A stretch of 64,000 nucleotides of DNA from JAALLB01 sp964502215 (GTDB taxonomy: Bacteria; Pseudomonadota; Alphaproteobacteria; Rhizobiales; Rhizobiaceae), in the NCBI GenBank assembly GCA_964502215.1, contig CAZCUN010000006.1, forward strand, positions 1-64,000. Direction: 5' to 3'. Below, piece after piece: positions 52,972 through 61,834 of the stretch. The notes beneath the pieces were generated by a model, which searched no databases, was not told the origin of the DNA, and saw only the letters and a program-made list of their open reading frames with translations. Position 1 is the first letter of the stretch. Each line of letters starts with the position of its first letter. Both the position numbers and the translations under genes were made by a program.

Positions 52972-55431
52972 CTATTTAGTTTTTAGCGGTACTTTTGGAA
53001 CGGATGTCCCACCGCCGCCATTTCCTTTGCCTTTTGGCTTAGGAGGCGTTTTTGGCTTGGCGACTGCTTTTGTTGCAGGCTTTGCTTTTGTCTTGGTTTT
53101 TGCTGTAGTTTTTGCCGTTGTTCTAGGCTTTGAAGGTTTTTTGACTGGTTTGTCTTCAATGCTTTCAAGCGCAATTTTTTCTTTGCCAAGTTTGTCTTTT
53201 GTAAGCTTAACTTTGACTGTTCCGCCTTTCTGTAGTTTGCCAAACAGCACTTCATCAGCGAGAGGTTTCTTTATATGTTCTTGGATAACACGTCCAAGTG
53301 GGCGGGCGCCCATGCGATCATCAAAGCCTTTCTTTGCAATCCAACTGATTGCATCTTTTGTAAGTTCAAATGTAACGTTACGTTCTGCTAATTGAGCTTC
53401 CAATTGCATGATGAATTTTTCGACAACCTTATGTACAACAGGTGTTGGTAGTGTGCCAAATGGTACAATTGCATCAAGGCGGTTTCTAAACTCTGGTGCG
53501 AACAAGCGGTTGATTGCTTCTTCATCGTCACCAGTGCGCTTTGTTGAACCAAACCCAATTGCTGACTTTTGAGACTCAGCAGCGCCTGCGTTTGTTGTCA
53601 TGATTATAATGGTATTGCGGAAATCTACACTTTTACCGTTGTTATCCGTAAGCTTACCATTATCCATGACTTGCAGCAGTATGTTGAAGAGATCAGGGTG
53701 TGCTTTTTCAATTTCATCCAATAGTAAGACGCAATGAGGATGTTGATCTACGCCGTCCGTTAGAAGTCCACCTTGGTCATAACCAACATACCCTGGAGGT
53801 GCGCCAATTAAGCGGGATACTGTGTGTCGCTCCATGTATTCTGACATGTCAAAACGTAGTAATTCTACGCCGAGCGAGCTTGCTAATTGTTTTGCAACTT
53901 CTGTTTTACCCACACCTGTTGGGCCAGAGAAGAGGTATGATCCAATAGGCTTTTCTGGTTCACGAAGACCTGCGCGTGACAGTTTGATTGCAGCAGTTAG
54001 GGCATCAATTGCATCATCTTGTCCGTAAACAACGCGCTTTAGTTGTGTATCAAGGTTTGAAAGAACCTGAACATCATCTTTAGAAACTGTTTTGGGTGGA
54101 ATGCGTGCCATCGTTGCGATGGTTGCCTCGATTTCCTGAATGCCTATTTTCTTCTTGCGTTGATCTTCAGGCACAAGCATTTGTGATGCGCCTGTTTCAT
54201 CAATCACATCAATTGCTTTATCTGGTAATTTACGATCATTGATATAGCGTGAAGAAAGCTCCACAGAGCCTTTTATAGCTTCATCTGTATATTGGACAGA
54301 ATGAAACTCTTCAAAATATGGTTTTAAGCCCCGCATGATATCAATTGCATCTTCAATGGATGGTTCTTTAACATCGATTTTTTGGAAACGACGCACAAGC
54401 GCGCGATCTTTTTCGAAGAATTGGCGATACTCTTTATAAGTTGTTGAACCAATGCAACGGATTGTACCAGAGGAGAGGGCAGGTTTTAATAAGTTAGATG
54501 CATCCATTGCACCACCCGAAGTCGCACCCGCACCGATTACGGTATGAATTTCATCAATGAAGAGCACTGCACCCGGTGTTTCTTCGATTTCTTTAACAAC
54601 TTGCTTTAAGCGTTCTTCAAAGTCACCGCGATAGCGCGTGCCAGCAAGTAATGTTCCCATATCCAGTGAAAAGATAGTACTTTCCATCAATACTTCTGGC
54701 ACATCTTTATCAACAATGCGTTTTGCTAAGCCTTCTGCAATGGCTGTTTTACCAACGCCTGAATCCCCAACATAAAGTGGATTGTTTTTAGATCTGCGAC
54801 AAAGCACTTGAATTGTACGGTTTACTTCTTCAACCCGTCCAATCAATGGGTCAATTCGGCCTGCAATTGCTTTTTCATTTAAATTAACGCAGTAGCTACC
54901 CAGAGCATCGGTTTTGTTTAGTTGCTCTTCTTCGCCCATTGCTCCTTGGTCATCTTCCATACCACGAATAGGTCTTGCTTCAGAAGTGCCTGCTTTTTTG
55001 GCAATGCCATGAGAGATGAAATTAACTGCATCATAGCGCGTCATGTCTTGTTCTTGTAAAAAGAATGCAGCATGGCTTTCACGCTCAGCAAAAATAGCAA
55101 CTAAAACATTTGCACCCGTAACTTCTTCACGTCCGGATGATTGAACATGAATAACGGCACGTTGGATAACTCTTTGAAAACCAGCAGTTGGTTTTGAATC
55201 TTCATTGTATCCTGTAATGAGATTAGAAAGTTCTGTGTCTATATAGTCTGTTAGATTTTCCTGTAGAACTTTTAAGTCTACATTACACGCCTTCATAACA
55301 CTTGCTGCATCTTCATCATCGGTCAGTGCCAATAATAAATGCTCCAGCGTTGCGTATTCTTGCGCGCGGTCATTTGCATAGGTGAGAGCTTTATGAAGTG
55401 CTTTTTCAAGACTGTCTGTAAAAGATGGCAA
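52972..55431 (-). CDS. clpA: ATP-dependent Clp protease ATPase subunit ClpA
   Basis: AAA+ unfoldase of 819 residues that feeds substrates to ClpP. The N-domain (about 1-145, starting MPSFTDSLEKALHKALTYAN) binds ClpS. The first AAA module has GDSGVGKTAIAEG, the second GPTGVGKTEVAKQ, and the ClpP-docking loop region follows DQGGLLTDGVDQ. The start is TTG with GGGAA upstream, and alignment with the family N-terminus supports it. A C-terminal tail of about 60 residues, rich in Lys, Thr, Ala and Pro and then Gly, goes beyond the E. coli protein. clpS lies 19 bases upstream. Confidence 0.96.
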   Translation of the reverse strand: MPSFTDSLEKALHKALTYANDRAQEYATLEHLLLALTDDEDAASVMKACNVDLKVLQENLTDYIDTELSNLITGYNEDSKPTAGFQRVIQRAVIHVQSSGREEVTGANVLVAIFAERESHAAFFLQEQDMTRYDAVNFISHGIAKKAGTSEARPIRGMEDDQGAMGEEEQLNKTDALGSYCVNLNEKAIAGRIDPLIGRVEEVNRTIQVLCRRSKNNPLYVGDSGVGKTAIAEGLAKRIVDKDVPEVLMESTIFSLDMGTLLAGTRYRGDFEERLKQVVKEIEETPGAVLFIDEIHTVIGAGATSGGAMDASNLLKPALSSGTIRCIGSTTYKEYRQFFEKDRALVRRFQKIDVKEPSIEDAIDIMRGLKPYFEEFHSVQYTDEAIKGSVELSSRYINDRKLPDKAIDVIDETGASQMLVPEDQRKKKIGIQEIEATIATMARIPPKTVSKDDVQVLSNLDTQLKRVVYGQDDAIDALTAAIKLSRAGLREPEKPIGSYLFSGPTGVGKTEVAKQLASSLGVELLRFDMSEYMERHTVSRLIGAPPGYVGYDQGGLLTDGVDQHPHCVLLLDEIEKAHPDLFNILLQVMDNGKLTDNNGKSVDFRNTIIIMTTNAGAAESQKSAIGFGSTKRTGDDEEAINRLFAPEFRNRLDAIVPFGTLPTPVVHKVVEKFIMQLEAQLAERNVTFELTKDAISWIAKKGFDDRMGARPLGRVIQEHIKKPLADEVLFGKLQKGGTVKVKLTKDKLGKEKIALESIEDKPVKKPSKPRTTAKTTAKTKTKAKPATKAVAKPKTPPKPKGKGNGGGGTSVPKVPLKTK

Positions 55432-55450
55432 ATTCGTTTCCCGTTCCGTT

Positions 55451-55798
55451 TTATTTCTTTTCCATCACGCATTGTAGCGGATGTTGATGTTTTTGTGCGA
55501 AGTCCATTACCTGAGTAACTTTTGTTTCAGCTACTTCATATGTAAAGACACCACATTCTCCCACGCCGTTGTTATGTACGTGCAACATGATCTGAGTTGC
55601 ACTTTCGCCTGTTTTTGAAAAAAACCGCTCTAGTACATGAACAACAAATTCCATGGGTGTAAAGTCATCATTTAACAAAAGAACCCGATATAGGCTTGGC
55701 TTCTTAGTTTTAGGCTTAATTTTGGTGGCAAGGCCTGTGCCTTCATCGCCATCATTGCCTTGTTGGTTATCGTTCTGCATTTTTAGTTTTTTCGTCAT
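55451..55798 (-). CDS. clpS: ATP-dependent Clp protease adaptor ClpS
   Basis: Adaptor of 115 residues that delivers N-degron substrates to ClpA. An unstructured Lys/Gln/Asn-rich N-terminal extension of about 35 residues is followed by the ClpS fold: YRVLLLNDDFTPMEFVVHVLERFF, the LHVHNNGVGECGVFTYEVAE segment, and a C-terminal HPLQCVMEKK. The NDDFTPMEFV binding pocket for bulky N-terminal residues is intact. A GGAA ribosome site supports the ATG. It forms a two-gene operon with clpA. Confidence 0.96.
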   Translation of the reverse strand: MTKKLKMQNDNQQGNDGDEGTGLATKIKPKTKKPSLYRVLLLNDDFTPMEFVVHVLERFFSKTGESATQIMLHVHNNGVGECGVFTYEVAETKVTQVMDFAQKHQHPLQCVMEKK

Positions 55799-56095
55799 TA
55801 TTATTCCTGCAGAATTTAATTACATGAGTGCGAGGCTGAAATTAACCTTCAATTCAATCATATATAATGCTCCTTTTTGCCGCCGCAATAGTTTGTTTAG
55901 TGTTCTTTTGAAGATAAATGAAGAAAATTTACGTTAAGTTACGTAACGTCCTTAAGGCGTTAACTACAATTTTAAAAAATTAACGAAGGATTCGTTCATC
56001 ATAAACCGTTTGGTAACCAAGCTAAGTTAGGTTGTTCATGAGTTGAAACGTACAGGTGTTTAGCGTTTCATTAGTTTCAAGCATACCCTCCTTGT

Positions 56096-57439
56096 TTGAG
56101 GGAACTTAGATGGGAAAAGGTATTGCGTACCCTATCTGCTTTCTGGCTTCGCCGCTTAGCGCTCGCGATGGTCACAGTAACATTTGTTATATCCGGCAAT
56201 CTATCGGACAATTCTGCACATGCTAATGGCAAGTATGCAGGTATTGTGATTGATGCTAAAACGGGTAAGACACTTTATTCACACAAGGCTGACGCCATCA
56301 GGTATCCTGCATCTCTTACTAAGATGATGACGATGTATATGATGTTTGAAGCATTTGCTGAGCGTAAGATGAGCAAAAAGACACGTATTCGCATGTCAAA
56401 GTATGCTGCATCTAAACCGCCTTCAAAGCTATATATAAAGCCAGGTCGCTCAATAGCAGCGGAACATGCGGTTTTTGCGCTTGCAACTAAGTCAGCAAAC
56501 GATGTTGCAACCGCAGTTGCTGAACATCTTGGTGGTACTGAAGGTAAATTTGCAAAAATGATGACCCGCAAGGCTCGTCAATTAGGTATGAGTAGAACAA
56601 CGTTTAAAAATGCATCAGGCCTAACTTCAAGAGGGCAGGTAACGACTGCTCGTGATATGGCTAGACTAGGTATTGCCCTTCGTGAACATTTTCCTCAGTA
56701 TTACAAGTATTTCCAAACGCGCAATTTTAAGTATGCTGGGAAAAACTATAGAAATCACAACCGCTTACTAGGTAGAATTAAGGGTGTTGATGGTATTAAG
56801 ACGGGTTATACACGCGCATCGGGTTACAATCTTGTTTCTTCAGTGCAATCTGGTCGTCGTTCAATTGTCGGTGTGGTTTTAGGTGGGCGTTCAGGCAAGA
56901 GCCGTAATGCGCAAATGACTTCGCTAATTAGAAAATACCTTCCAAAAGCATCGCGTGGCTATAAGCGTCAAATCGTAGCTTCTCGTAAGTCTAGTAACAT
57001 TGTTGTCGCTGCTGCTACTCCAAATGTTAGGCTTCCTAAAAGCGGTCCTGTACCTCAGTTTAGAACTAGACAAGTTGCTAAGGCTACAATCGATGTGAAT
57101 AAACCTGTGACGGTTGCTTCTTCTGCATCGTTTAAGCAAGTCGCTTCAACTAATGTTGATCCAATTACTACTGGCCTTGCGGTTAAAGCGCCTAAAGGTT
57201 GGGTTGTTCAAATTGGTGCGGCAGACAGTAAGAATGGTGCTTTGGGTCTTCTCAAAAAAGCTCAAGCGAAATTTCCTCAAACATTAGGCAGCAAAAATCT
57301 TTATACGGAAACTGTTGCGAAGGGTACTGCTGTACTTCACAGAGCACGATTTGTTGGTTTTTCAAATAAAACTGAAGCTAATCGAGCATGTAGAATACTA
57401 AAGAAGCAAAGAGTTGCCTGTTTGGCGCTAAAGAGCTAA
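56096..57439 (+). CDS. D-alanyl-D-alanine carboxypeptidase with C-terminal SPOR domain
   Basis: Penicillin-binding carboxypeptidase of up to 447 residues that trims peptidoglycan stem peptides. A signal peptide ends near AHA (about 43). Catalytic motifs are Ser73-x-x-Lys76 (PASLTK), Ser133-Ala-Asn135 and Lys235-Thr-Gly237. After a basic linker, a SPOR-like domain at about 365-446 (GWVVQIGAADSKNGALGLLKKA) would target it to denuded septal glycan. The start is uncertain: TTG at 56096 has no ribosome site, TTG at 56123 has GGGA seven bases upstream, and ATG at 56168 would cut into the signal peptide. Confidence 0.92.
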   Translation: MRELRWEKVLRTLSAFWLRRLALAMVTVTFVISGNLSDNSAHANGKYAGIVIDAKTGKTLYSHKADAIRYPASLTKMMTMYMMFEAFAERKMSKKTRIRMSKYAASKPPSKLYIKPGRSIAAEHAVFALATKSANDVATAVAEHLGGTEGKFAKMMTRKARQLGMSRTTFKNASGLTSRGQVTTARDMARLGIALREHFPQYYKYFQTRNFKYAGKNYRNHNRLLGRIKGVDGIKTGYTRASGYNLVSSVQSGRRSIVGVVLGGRSGKSRNAQMTSLIRKYLPKASRGYKRQIVASRKSSNIVVAAATPNVRLPKSGPVPQFRTRQVAKATIDVNKPVTVASSASFKQVASTNVDPITTGLAVKAPKGWVVQIGAADSKNGALGLLKKAQAKFPQTLGSKNLYTETVAKGTAVLHRARFVGFSNKTEANRACRILKKQRVACLALKS

Positions 57440-57466
57440 TCGAAGCCAATTGGTGGAGTTACGGAT

Positions 57467-57751
57467 ATGAGTAAAAGAGTTATCCGAGATATAGCAGAAC
57501 GTAGACGTTTGCCTGATTTCAAAGGGCAAAAACGGACTGTTAAACCGATTGGCCTTGATCGGCATAACCTAACGCTTTCTGGACGTTTGGATTTGTTTAA
57601 GCCGCGGTCTGCCTCCAAGACCAAGAATCTAATACGTTTCTTGCTTGGGCATGGTGAGCGTGCCCAGCGGGCTACTTTGCCAAAGAAGTATACCAAACTT
57701 TGTGTGTATAATTCGAATGGTTTACCTTCTGTGCGATTGCGGTTTGAATAA
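57467..57751 (+). CDS. Small basic hypothetical protein
   Basis: Possible protein of 94 residues, strongly basic (many Arg and Lys), without a signal peptide or recognised domain. The ATG is preceded by GGAG at an eight-base distance and lies 27 bases after the carboxypeptidase stop, which supports the plus strand. An overlapping minus-strand frame (57436-57780) lacks comparable support. Composition resembles small nucleic-acid-binding proteins, but no function is claimed. Confidence 0.45.
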   Translation: MSKRVIRDIAERRRLPDFKGQKRTVKPIGLDRHNLTLSGRLDLFKPRSASKTKNLIRFLLGHGERAQRATLPKKYTKLCVYNSNGLPSVRLRFE

Positions 57752-57875
57752 AACTGCTTTTTAGGAAATTTATCACTCATAAATTTTAAAAAAACCTATG
57801 TTTTCACTAATTAAAACATCTTTGTGAGTTGCGGCTTATTTTTTCTGCTTTAATCTTATTAAAAAGGATTAAATT

Positions 57876-58469
57876 ATGCGCACATTATTATGGCTTCTCG
57901 CCTTTTCATTTTTTTCAATTTCATTTTCGAATGCTCAAACGGCTTCAGAAACCCCTTTAGAAAATCCTGAAGTAATAAAGCCAGATGCGTTACTTAAAGA
58001 TAATTCTAGTCAATCTAATGGTATGACCTTAGAGCGTATGGTTGAAATTGTACGTACTATTGATGAAAATGCTCAAGTTCGTGGCTCTGCAATGCAGCTA
58101 AAAGTAGCTGATGTATCTGTAACAATAATCACAGATTCTGCTAATAATAGAATGCGAGCGTTTACAGCTATACAATCGCTTGATGGCATCAATCAGCAGA
58201 TTTTATATAGAATGCTGCAAGCCAATTTTGATAGTGCGCTTGATGCTCGATACGCTATTGCTAAAGGACACATTATAAGTGTTTTTATACATCCTATGAA
58301 GGAATTAAAGAAAGACCAGTTCATTGAAGCGATTGGTCAGGTTGTGAACCTTGTTAAAACGTATGGCACTGCCTTTACATCAGGTGCGATGACATTTGGT
58401 GGTGGGGATAGCAAAAATTTACACCGTAAGTTAATTGATGAGTTGCTGAAAAAAGGTGAGCAAATTTAA
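57876..58469 (+). CDS. Secreted YbjN/CesT-like domain protein
   Basis: Exported protein of 197 residues with a signal peptide of about 21 residues (ending SFSNA). A YbjN or type III chaperone-like fold covers about 50-180: MTLERMVEIVRTIDENAQVRGSAMQLKV, and the helix NFDSALDARYAIAKGHIISVFIHPM. Proteins of this type are common in alphaproteobacteria and have no defined role; no type III secretion genes are nearby. An AAGGA ribosome site supports the ATG. Confidence 0.78.
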   Translation: MRTLLWLLAFSFFSISFSNAQTASETPLENPEVIKPDALLKDNSSQSNGMTLERMVEIVRTIDENAQVRGSAMQLKVADVSVTIITDSANNRMRAFTAIQSLDGINQQILYRMLQANFDSALDARYAIAKGHIISVFIHPMKELKKDQFIEAIGQVVNLVKTYGTAFTSGAMTFGGGDSKNLHRKLIDELLKKGEQI

Positions 58470-58591
58470 ATGTCAGATTTGTTAAATCATTGACAGTATG
58501 TTCATCAGTGTAACTCTGTTTAAAATTTGAGATATTGCATATATTTTCTCATGGACAAGATTCATTTAAATCTTTTTGAGTGGGGTATCAT

Positions 58592-59569
58592 ATGGGACTT
58601 CTTGTAGAAGGTATTTGGCACGATCAGTGGTATGACACCAAGAAAAGTGGTGGTGATTTTGTTCGTGAACAATCTGGATTTCGTAATTGGGTAACATTTG
58701 ACGGCTCTGCTGGCTCAAGCGGTCAAAGTGGATTTAAAGCAGAAGCAAACCGATATCATCTTTACATATCACATGCTTGTCCTTGGGCACACCGAGCTAT
58801 GATTTTTCGTAGCTTAAAAGGCCTTGAGGATATGATCTCAATATCTGTTGTTCATTGGTATATGGCTGAAGGTGGTTGGACATTTGAAGCTGGTGAAGGG
58901 GTTATCAATGATCCAATACATAATGCGCACTATATGCATCAAATCTATACCGCTGCTAAACCAGATATGACCGGACGTGTAACGGTACCTGTTCTTTGGG
59001 ATAAAACAAATAATACTATTGTTAGCAATGAATCTTCTGAAATTATTCGGATGTTTAATTCAGCATTTGATGCAATAGGTGCAGCTAAAGGGGACTATTA
59101 CCCAAAAGAATTACGGCCACAAATTGATGCATTAAACGAGCGTATATATCATTCAATAAATAATGGTGTTTACAAAGCAGGCTTTGCAACCACTCAGAAA
59201 GCTTATGAAGAAGCCTTAGCAGCTTTATTTGAAAGTCTTGATTGGGTAGATGGTATTTTAGCTAAGAAACGGTATCTTGTTGGCGATAAAATAACGGAAG
59301 CTGATTGGCGGTTATTTACAACGCTAATACGATTTGACCCAGTTTATGTTGGCCATTTTAAATGCAACATAAAGCGTGTTCATGACTATGAAAATTTACC
59401 TGGATACCTCAGAGAGTTATATCAAATTCCTGGTGTGGCTGAAACAGTTGATATGGCACATATAAAGCGGCATTATTACGAAAGTCATTCGACAATTAAT
59501 CCAACTGCGATTGTTCCAATTGGTCCTGATTTCGACCTTTTAAAACCGCATGGACGTGAAGTAGTTTAA
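58592..59569 (+). CDS. yqjG: Glutathionyl-hydroquinone reductase (omega-class GST-like)
   Basis: Protein of 325 residues of the Xi-class GST / glutathionyl-hydroquinone reductase family, which removes glutathione from conjugated quinols. It has the catalytic Cys63 in SHACPWAHRAM, the TVPVLWDKTNNTIVSNESSEIIRMFN segment, and the C-terminal helical domain with DWRLFTTLIRFDPVYVGHFKCN. The ATG at 58592 follows a GAGTGGGG ribosome site and is preferred over the frame-open start four codons earlier. A TTGACA box at 58490 may be part of its promoter. Confidence 0.93.
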   Translation: MGLLVEGIWHDQWYDTKKSGGDFVREQSGFRNWVTFDGSAGSSGQSGFKAEANRYHLYISHACPWAHRAMIFRSLKGLEDMISISVVHWYMAEGGWTFEAGEGVINDPIHNAHYMHQIYTAAKPDMTGRVTVPVLWDKTNNTIVSNESSEIIRMFNSAFDAIGAAKGDYYPKELRPQIDALNERIYHSINNGVYKAGFATTQKAYEEALAALFESLDWVDGILAKKRYLVGDKITEADWRLFTTLIRFDPVYVGHFKCNIKRVHDYENLPGYLRELYQIPGVAETVDMAHIKRHYYESHSTINPTAIVPIGPDFDLLKPHGREVV

Positions 59570-59652
59570 TTTATAAATTATATTATTTCATGTTAATGTA
59601 ATGTTCACTCACAAAACATAAAATTCAACCGTAGGTTGTATGGAGTTTTGCT

Positions 59653-60195
59653 TTGAATAAAGTTTCGCGTATTGAGTGTCATAATAGGTTTGAGTTATTT
59701 TCCGATCATGAACAATATTATAAAGCTGCATTAGCAGGATTACTTATTCTTGTTTTCTTGATTTATCTTTCTCTGAGTGACAAGACTTTAAGTCTTTATT
59801 TTATCCTTGGAGGGGCTTTTTCGGTTTTTTATCTATATTTTTCAATAAGTTTCTTTTCAAATCTTTCAGCAAAAGAAATAGAATTTGAAATATCAGATGA
59901 TGGTTTTAAAGATACTCGAGTTTTTGATGGTATCATTCCGTGGAATGCAATATGTGAAATTAAGCCGTTTGGATTTGGTGGGTATGATACTATCGTTATA
60001 GTTGTATTGCCTGATGTTATTGACCGCAGAGAACCAAGCTTAAAATTACTTATAAATAAGTTTGAACGTAAAATTATGGGAACTAATCCAACTATTAAAA
60101 TAAAAACGCCAGGCTTATCTATCAGTAGTTTTGAGTTATGGATGTTATTATATAAGCACCATCGTGCTAGCCAGTTAGGTGAGAGGCAAATTTAG
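59653..60195 (+). CDS. Membrane protein with PH-like domain (STM3941-like)
   Basis: Protein of 180 residues with two membrane helices (about 27-67) followed by a soluble domain, FEISDDGFKDTRVFDGIIPWNAICEIKPF, that looks like a small PH-type beta domain as in the uncharacterised STM3941-like family. The start is TTG with GGAG seven bases upstream. The sequence is AT-rich with weak codon bias, and the assignment to a family is tentative. It converges with the aldo/keto reductase gene, overlapping its end. Confidence 0.65.
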   Translation: MNKVSRIECHNRFELFSDHEQYYKAALAGLLILVFLIYLSLSDKTLSLYFILGGAFSVFYLYFSISFFSNLSAKEIEFEISDDGFKDTRVFDGIIPWNAICEIKPFGFGGYDTIVIVVLPDVIDRREPSLKLLINKFERKIMGTNPTIKIKTPGLSISSFELWMLLYKHHRASQLGERQI

Positions 60196-61163
60196 CTTTG
60201 TTCTTCCAGTCTATCTGTTGCGGGTGGTGGGGTGCGTGTTAGGGCGCATAGCTCTGCATAAAGTGCGTCTGTCATTTCGATGTTAATTGAATCTAATGAA
60301 GGTTGAAGTTGCTCAAGGCTTCTTGCGCCAATGATAGGGCAGGTTATTGCTTGGTTTTTAGCAACCCATGCGACTGCTAGTGATACGGGGTGAATGCCTT
60401 TTGATTTGGCAAACTCTGAGAAGTTTTCTGCGACTTCAAAAACCCAGTCTTCTTTGTATCGGGCAGTATATTCAGGGTTTTCAGAAATGCGTCCGCCTGC
60501 GGGGCGATTATCTTTTGTGTATTTACCGCTTAACAGGCCGCCGCCGACTGGTGAATATGTCATAACGCCAAGGTTTTCTGCCGTGGCAAGTTCAAGAATT
60601 TCGCTTTCAACTTGACGTTTTACGAGGGAATACATCGGCTGAATAACATCAATGCGCGGCCAATTGTTTTTGTCGCAAATGCCATTTGCCTTCGCTATTT
60701 GCCAAGCAGAATAATTGCTGACGCCTAAATGATGCACCTTGCCATCGCTCACAAGTTTTTCAAGCGCCCGTAGGGTTTCTTCTAGTGGAACAATATCTGA
60801 CCAGCGGTGCATGAAGAAGACATCAAGATAATCTGTGCCAAGGCGTTTCAAGCTTGCTTCACAGGCTTGAATGATATGTCTGCGACCTGCACCCCCTGAA
60901 AGAATATTGTCATCCATTTGGATAAAGCATTTAGAGGTGAGTACGATGTCATCACGACAATCTTTGATAAGTTTGCCTAAAATGGTTTCAGCCTTGCCCT
61001 TGGAATAGGCATCTGCACAATCAAAGAAATTAATGCCAATGTCGCGGCATGCATGAAACATTTTCGCAGATTCTTTTTCATTCGCATCGCCACCAAAAGA
61101 CATAGTGCCAAAGCAAAGTTGCGAGACTTGCAAACCGGTTTGACCGAGGGGTTTGTAGTTCAT
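60192..61163 (-). CDS. Aldo/keto reductase
   Basis: NADPH-dependent reductase of 323 residues with the TIM-barrel AKR pattern. The N-terminal LCFGTMSFGG is followed by DCADAYSKGKAETILGKLI with the catalytic Asp and Tyr, the Lys in TSKCFIQ, and His in YLDVFFMHRWS. The C-terminal cofactor region has CPIIGARSLEQL. It resembles the YajO/IolS-like branch. It is the last gene of the minus-strand set with the SDR, aminotransferase and GST genes, 18 bases after the GST gene. The substrate is unknown. Confidence 0.9.
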   Translation of the reverse strand: MNYKPLGQTGLQVSQLCFGTMSFGGDANEKESAKMFHACRDIGINFFDCADAYSKGKAETILGKLIKDCRDDIVLTSKCFIQMDDNILSGGAGRRHIIQACEASLKRLGTDYLDVFFMHRWSDIVPLEETLRALEKLVSDGKVHHLGVSNYSAWQIAKANGICDKNNWPRIDVIQPMYSLVKRQVESEILELATAENLGVMTYSPVGGGLLSGKYTKDNRPAGGRISENPEYTARYKEDWVFEVAENFSEFAKSKGIHPVSLAVAWVAKNQAITCPIIGARSLEQLQPSLDSINIEMTDALYAELCALTRTPPPATDRLEEQS

Positions 61164-61181
61164 GAGAAAGGCTTTCTAGGT

Positions 61182-61829
61182 TTATTTAACACCAACACTA
61201 ATTTTGCTTTGCATTTGCATGGCTTTTGAAAAGCTTGGCTGTTTGTTGCATTCATCAAAACATATTTTCAACGATGGATAAGTTGAAAGTAGGGTATCCA
61301 TTGGCTGAAACCAAGTTACCAACATGGTCGCATAAATATCGAGTAAACTGATTTCTCTGCCAAGCATGAATGCACCATCACTTTTTGCTAGTACTTCGTC
61401 AACGGGTTTCCAGAATTCAATCAAATCCTTTACGGCAATTTCGCGAATGCCACCTTTATCACGACCTTCAGGCAGAAAACGATCGTTATAGTAATAACGC
61501 TTGTAATTTTCTTGAACAGTATTCGTCAGATACATCAACCATTGCAGAAATTGTGCGCGGGGTTTGGATTTTGGTTGAGGTGCTAAATGCGTAAGGTCGT
61601 GCTGCTCTATAAGATAGAGACAAATTGCGGCTGCTTCTGTCATGACTTTACCATCTGGCAACATCAGGGCAGGGACTTTTCCAAAAGGATTAATTGCAAG
61701 ATATTCAGGTGTGAAATGTTGAGAATTGGCCATATCGATTATGACCATCTCATAGTCAATGCCTGCTTCTTCTAATATAACTTGAGGCGCGAGGCTTGCC
61801 GTTCCCTCAGACCAATATAGTTTATACAT
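61182..61829 (-). CDS. Glutathione S-transferase
   Basis: GST of 215 residues with a thioredoxin-fold domain (YWSEGTASLAPQVILEEAGIDYE, then GKVPALMLPDGKVMTEAAAICLYLIE with the cis-proline and the glutathione-binding Glu-Ala) and a helical C-terminal domain. It lies five bases after the aminotransferase gene and 18 before the aldo/keto reductase gene. Its place in this operon suggests a role in handling an aldehyde or electrophile from the same pathway, which is inference. Confidence 0.9.
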   Translation of the reverse strand: MYKLYWSEGTASLAPQVILEEAGIDYEMVIIDMANSQHFTPEYLAINPFGKVPALMLPDGKVMTEAAAICLYLIEQHDLTHLAPQPKSKPRAQFLQWLMYLTNTVQENYKRYYYNDRFLPEGRDKGGIREIAVKDLIEFWKPVDEVLAKSDGAFMLGREISLLDIYATMLVTWFQPMDTLLSTYPSLKICFDECNKQPSFSKAMQMQSKISVGVK

Positions 61830-61834
61830 CTGGA

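Noticed and set aside
55938..55964. Palindrome GTTACGTAAC and TTAA-rich repeats between clpS and the carboxypeptidase, considered as CtrA sites
   Set aside because: The TTAA boxes are 4 bases apart, not the 7 required for a CtrA site, and AT-rich sequence makes such palindromes common.
57436..57780. Minus-strand 114-residue frame opposite the small gene at 57467
   Set aside because: No ribosome site and no recognised domain; the plus-strand frame has a well-placed GGAG and fits the neighbouring gene spacing.
58490..58517. TTGACA with a possible -10 box upstream of the glutathionyl-hydroquinone reductase gene
   Set aside because: The best -10 candidates are at poor spacing (15 bases) or have weak matches, so only the -35-like box is mentioned in the gene entry.
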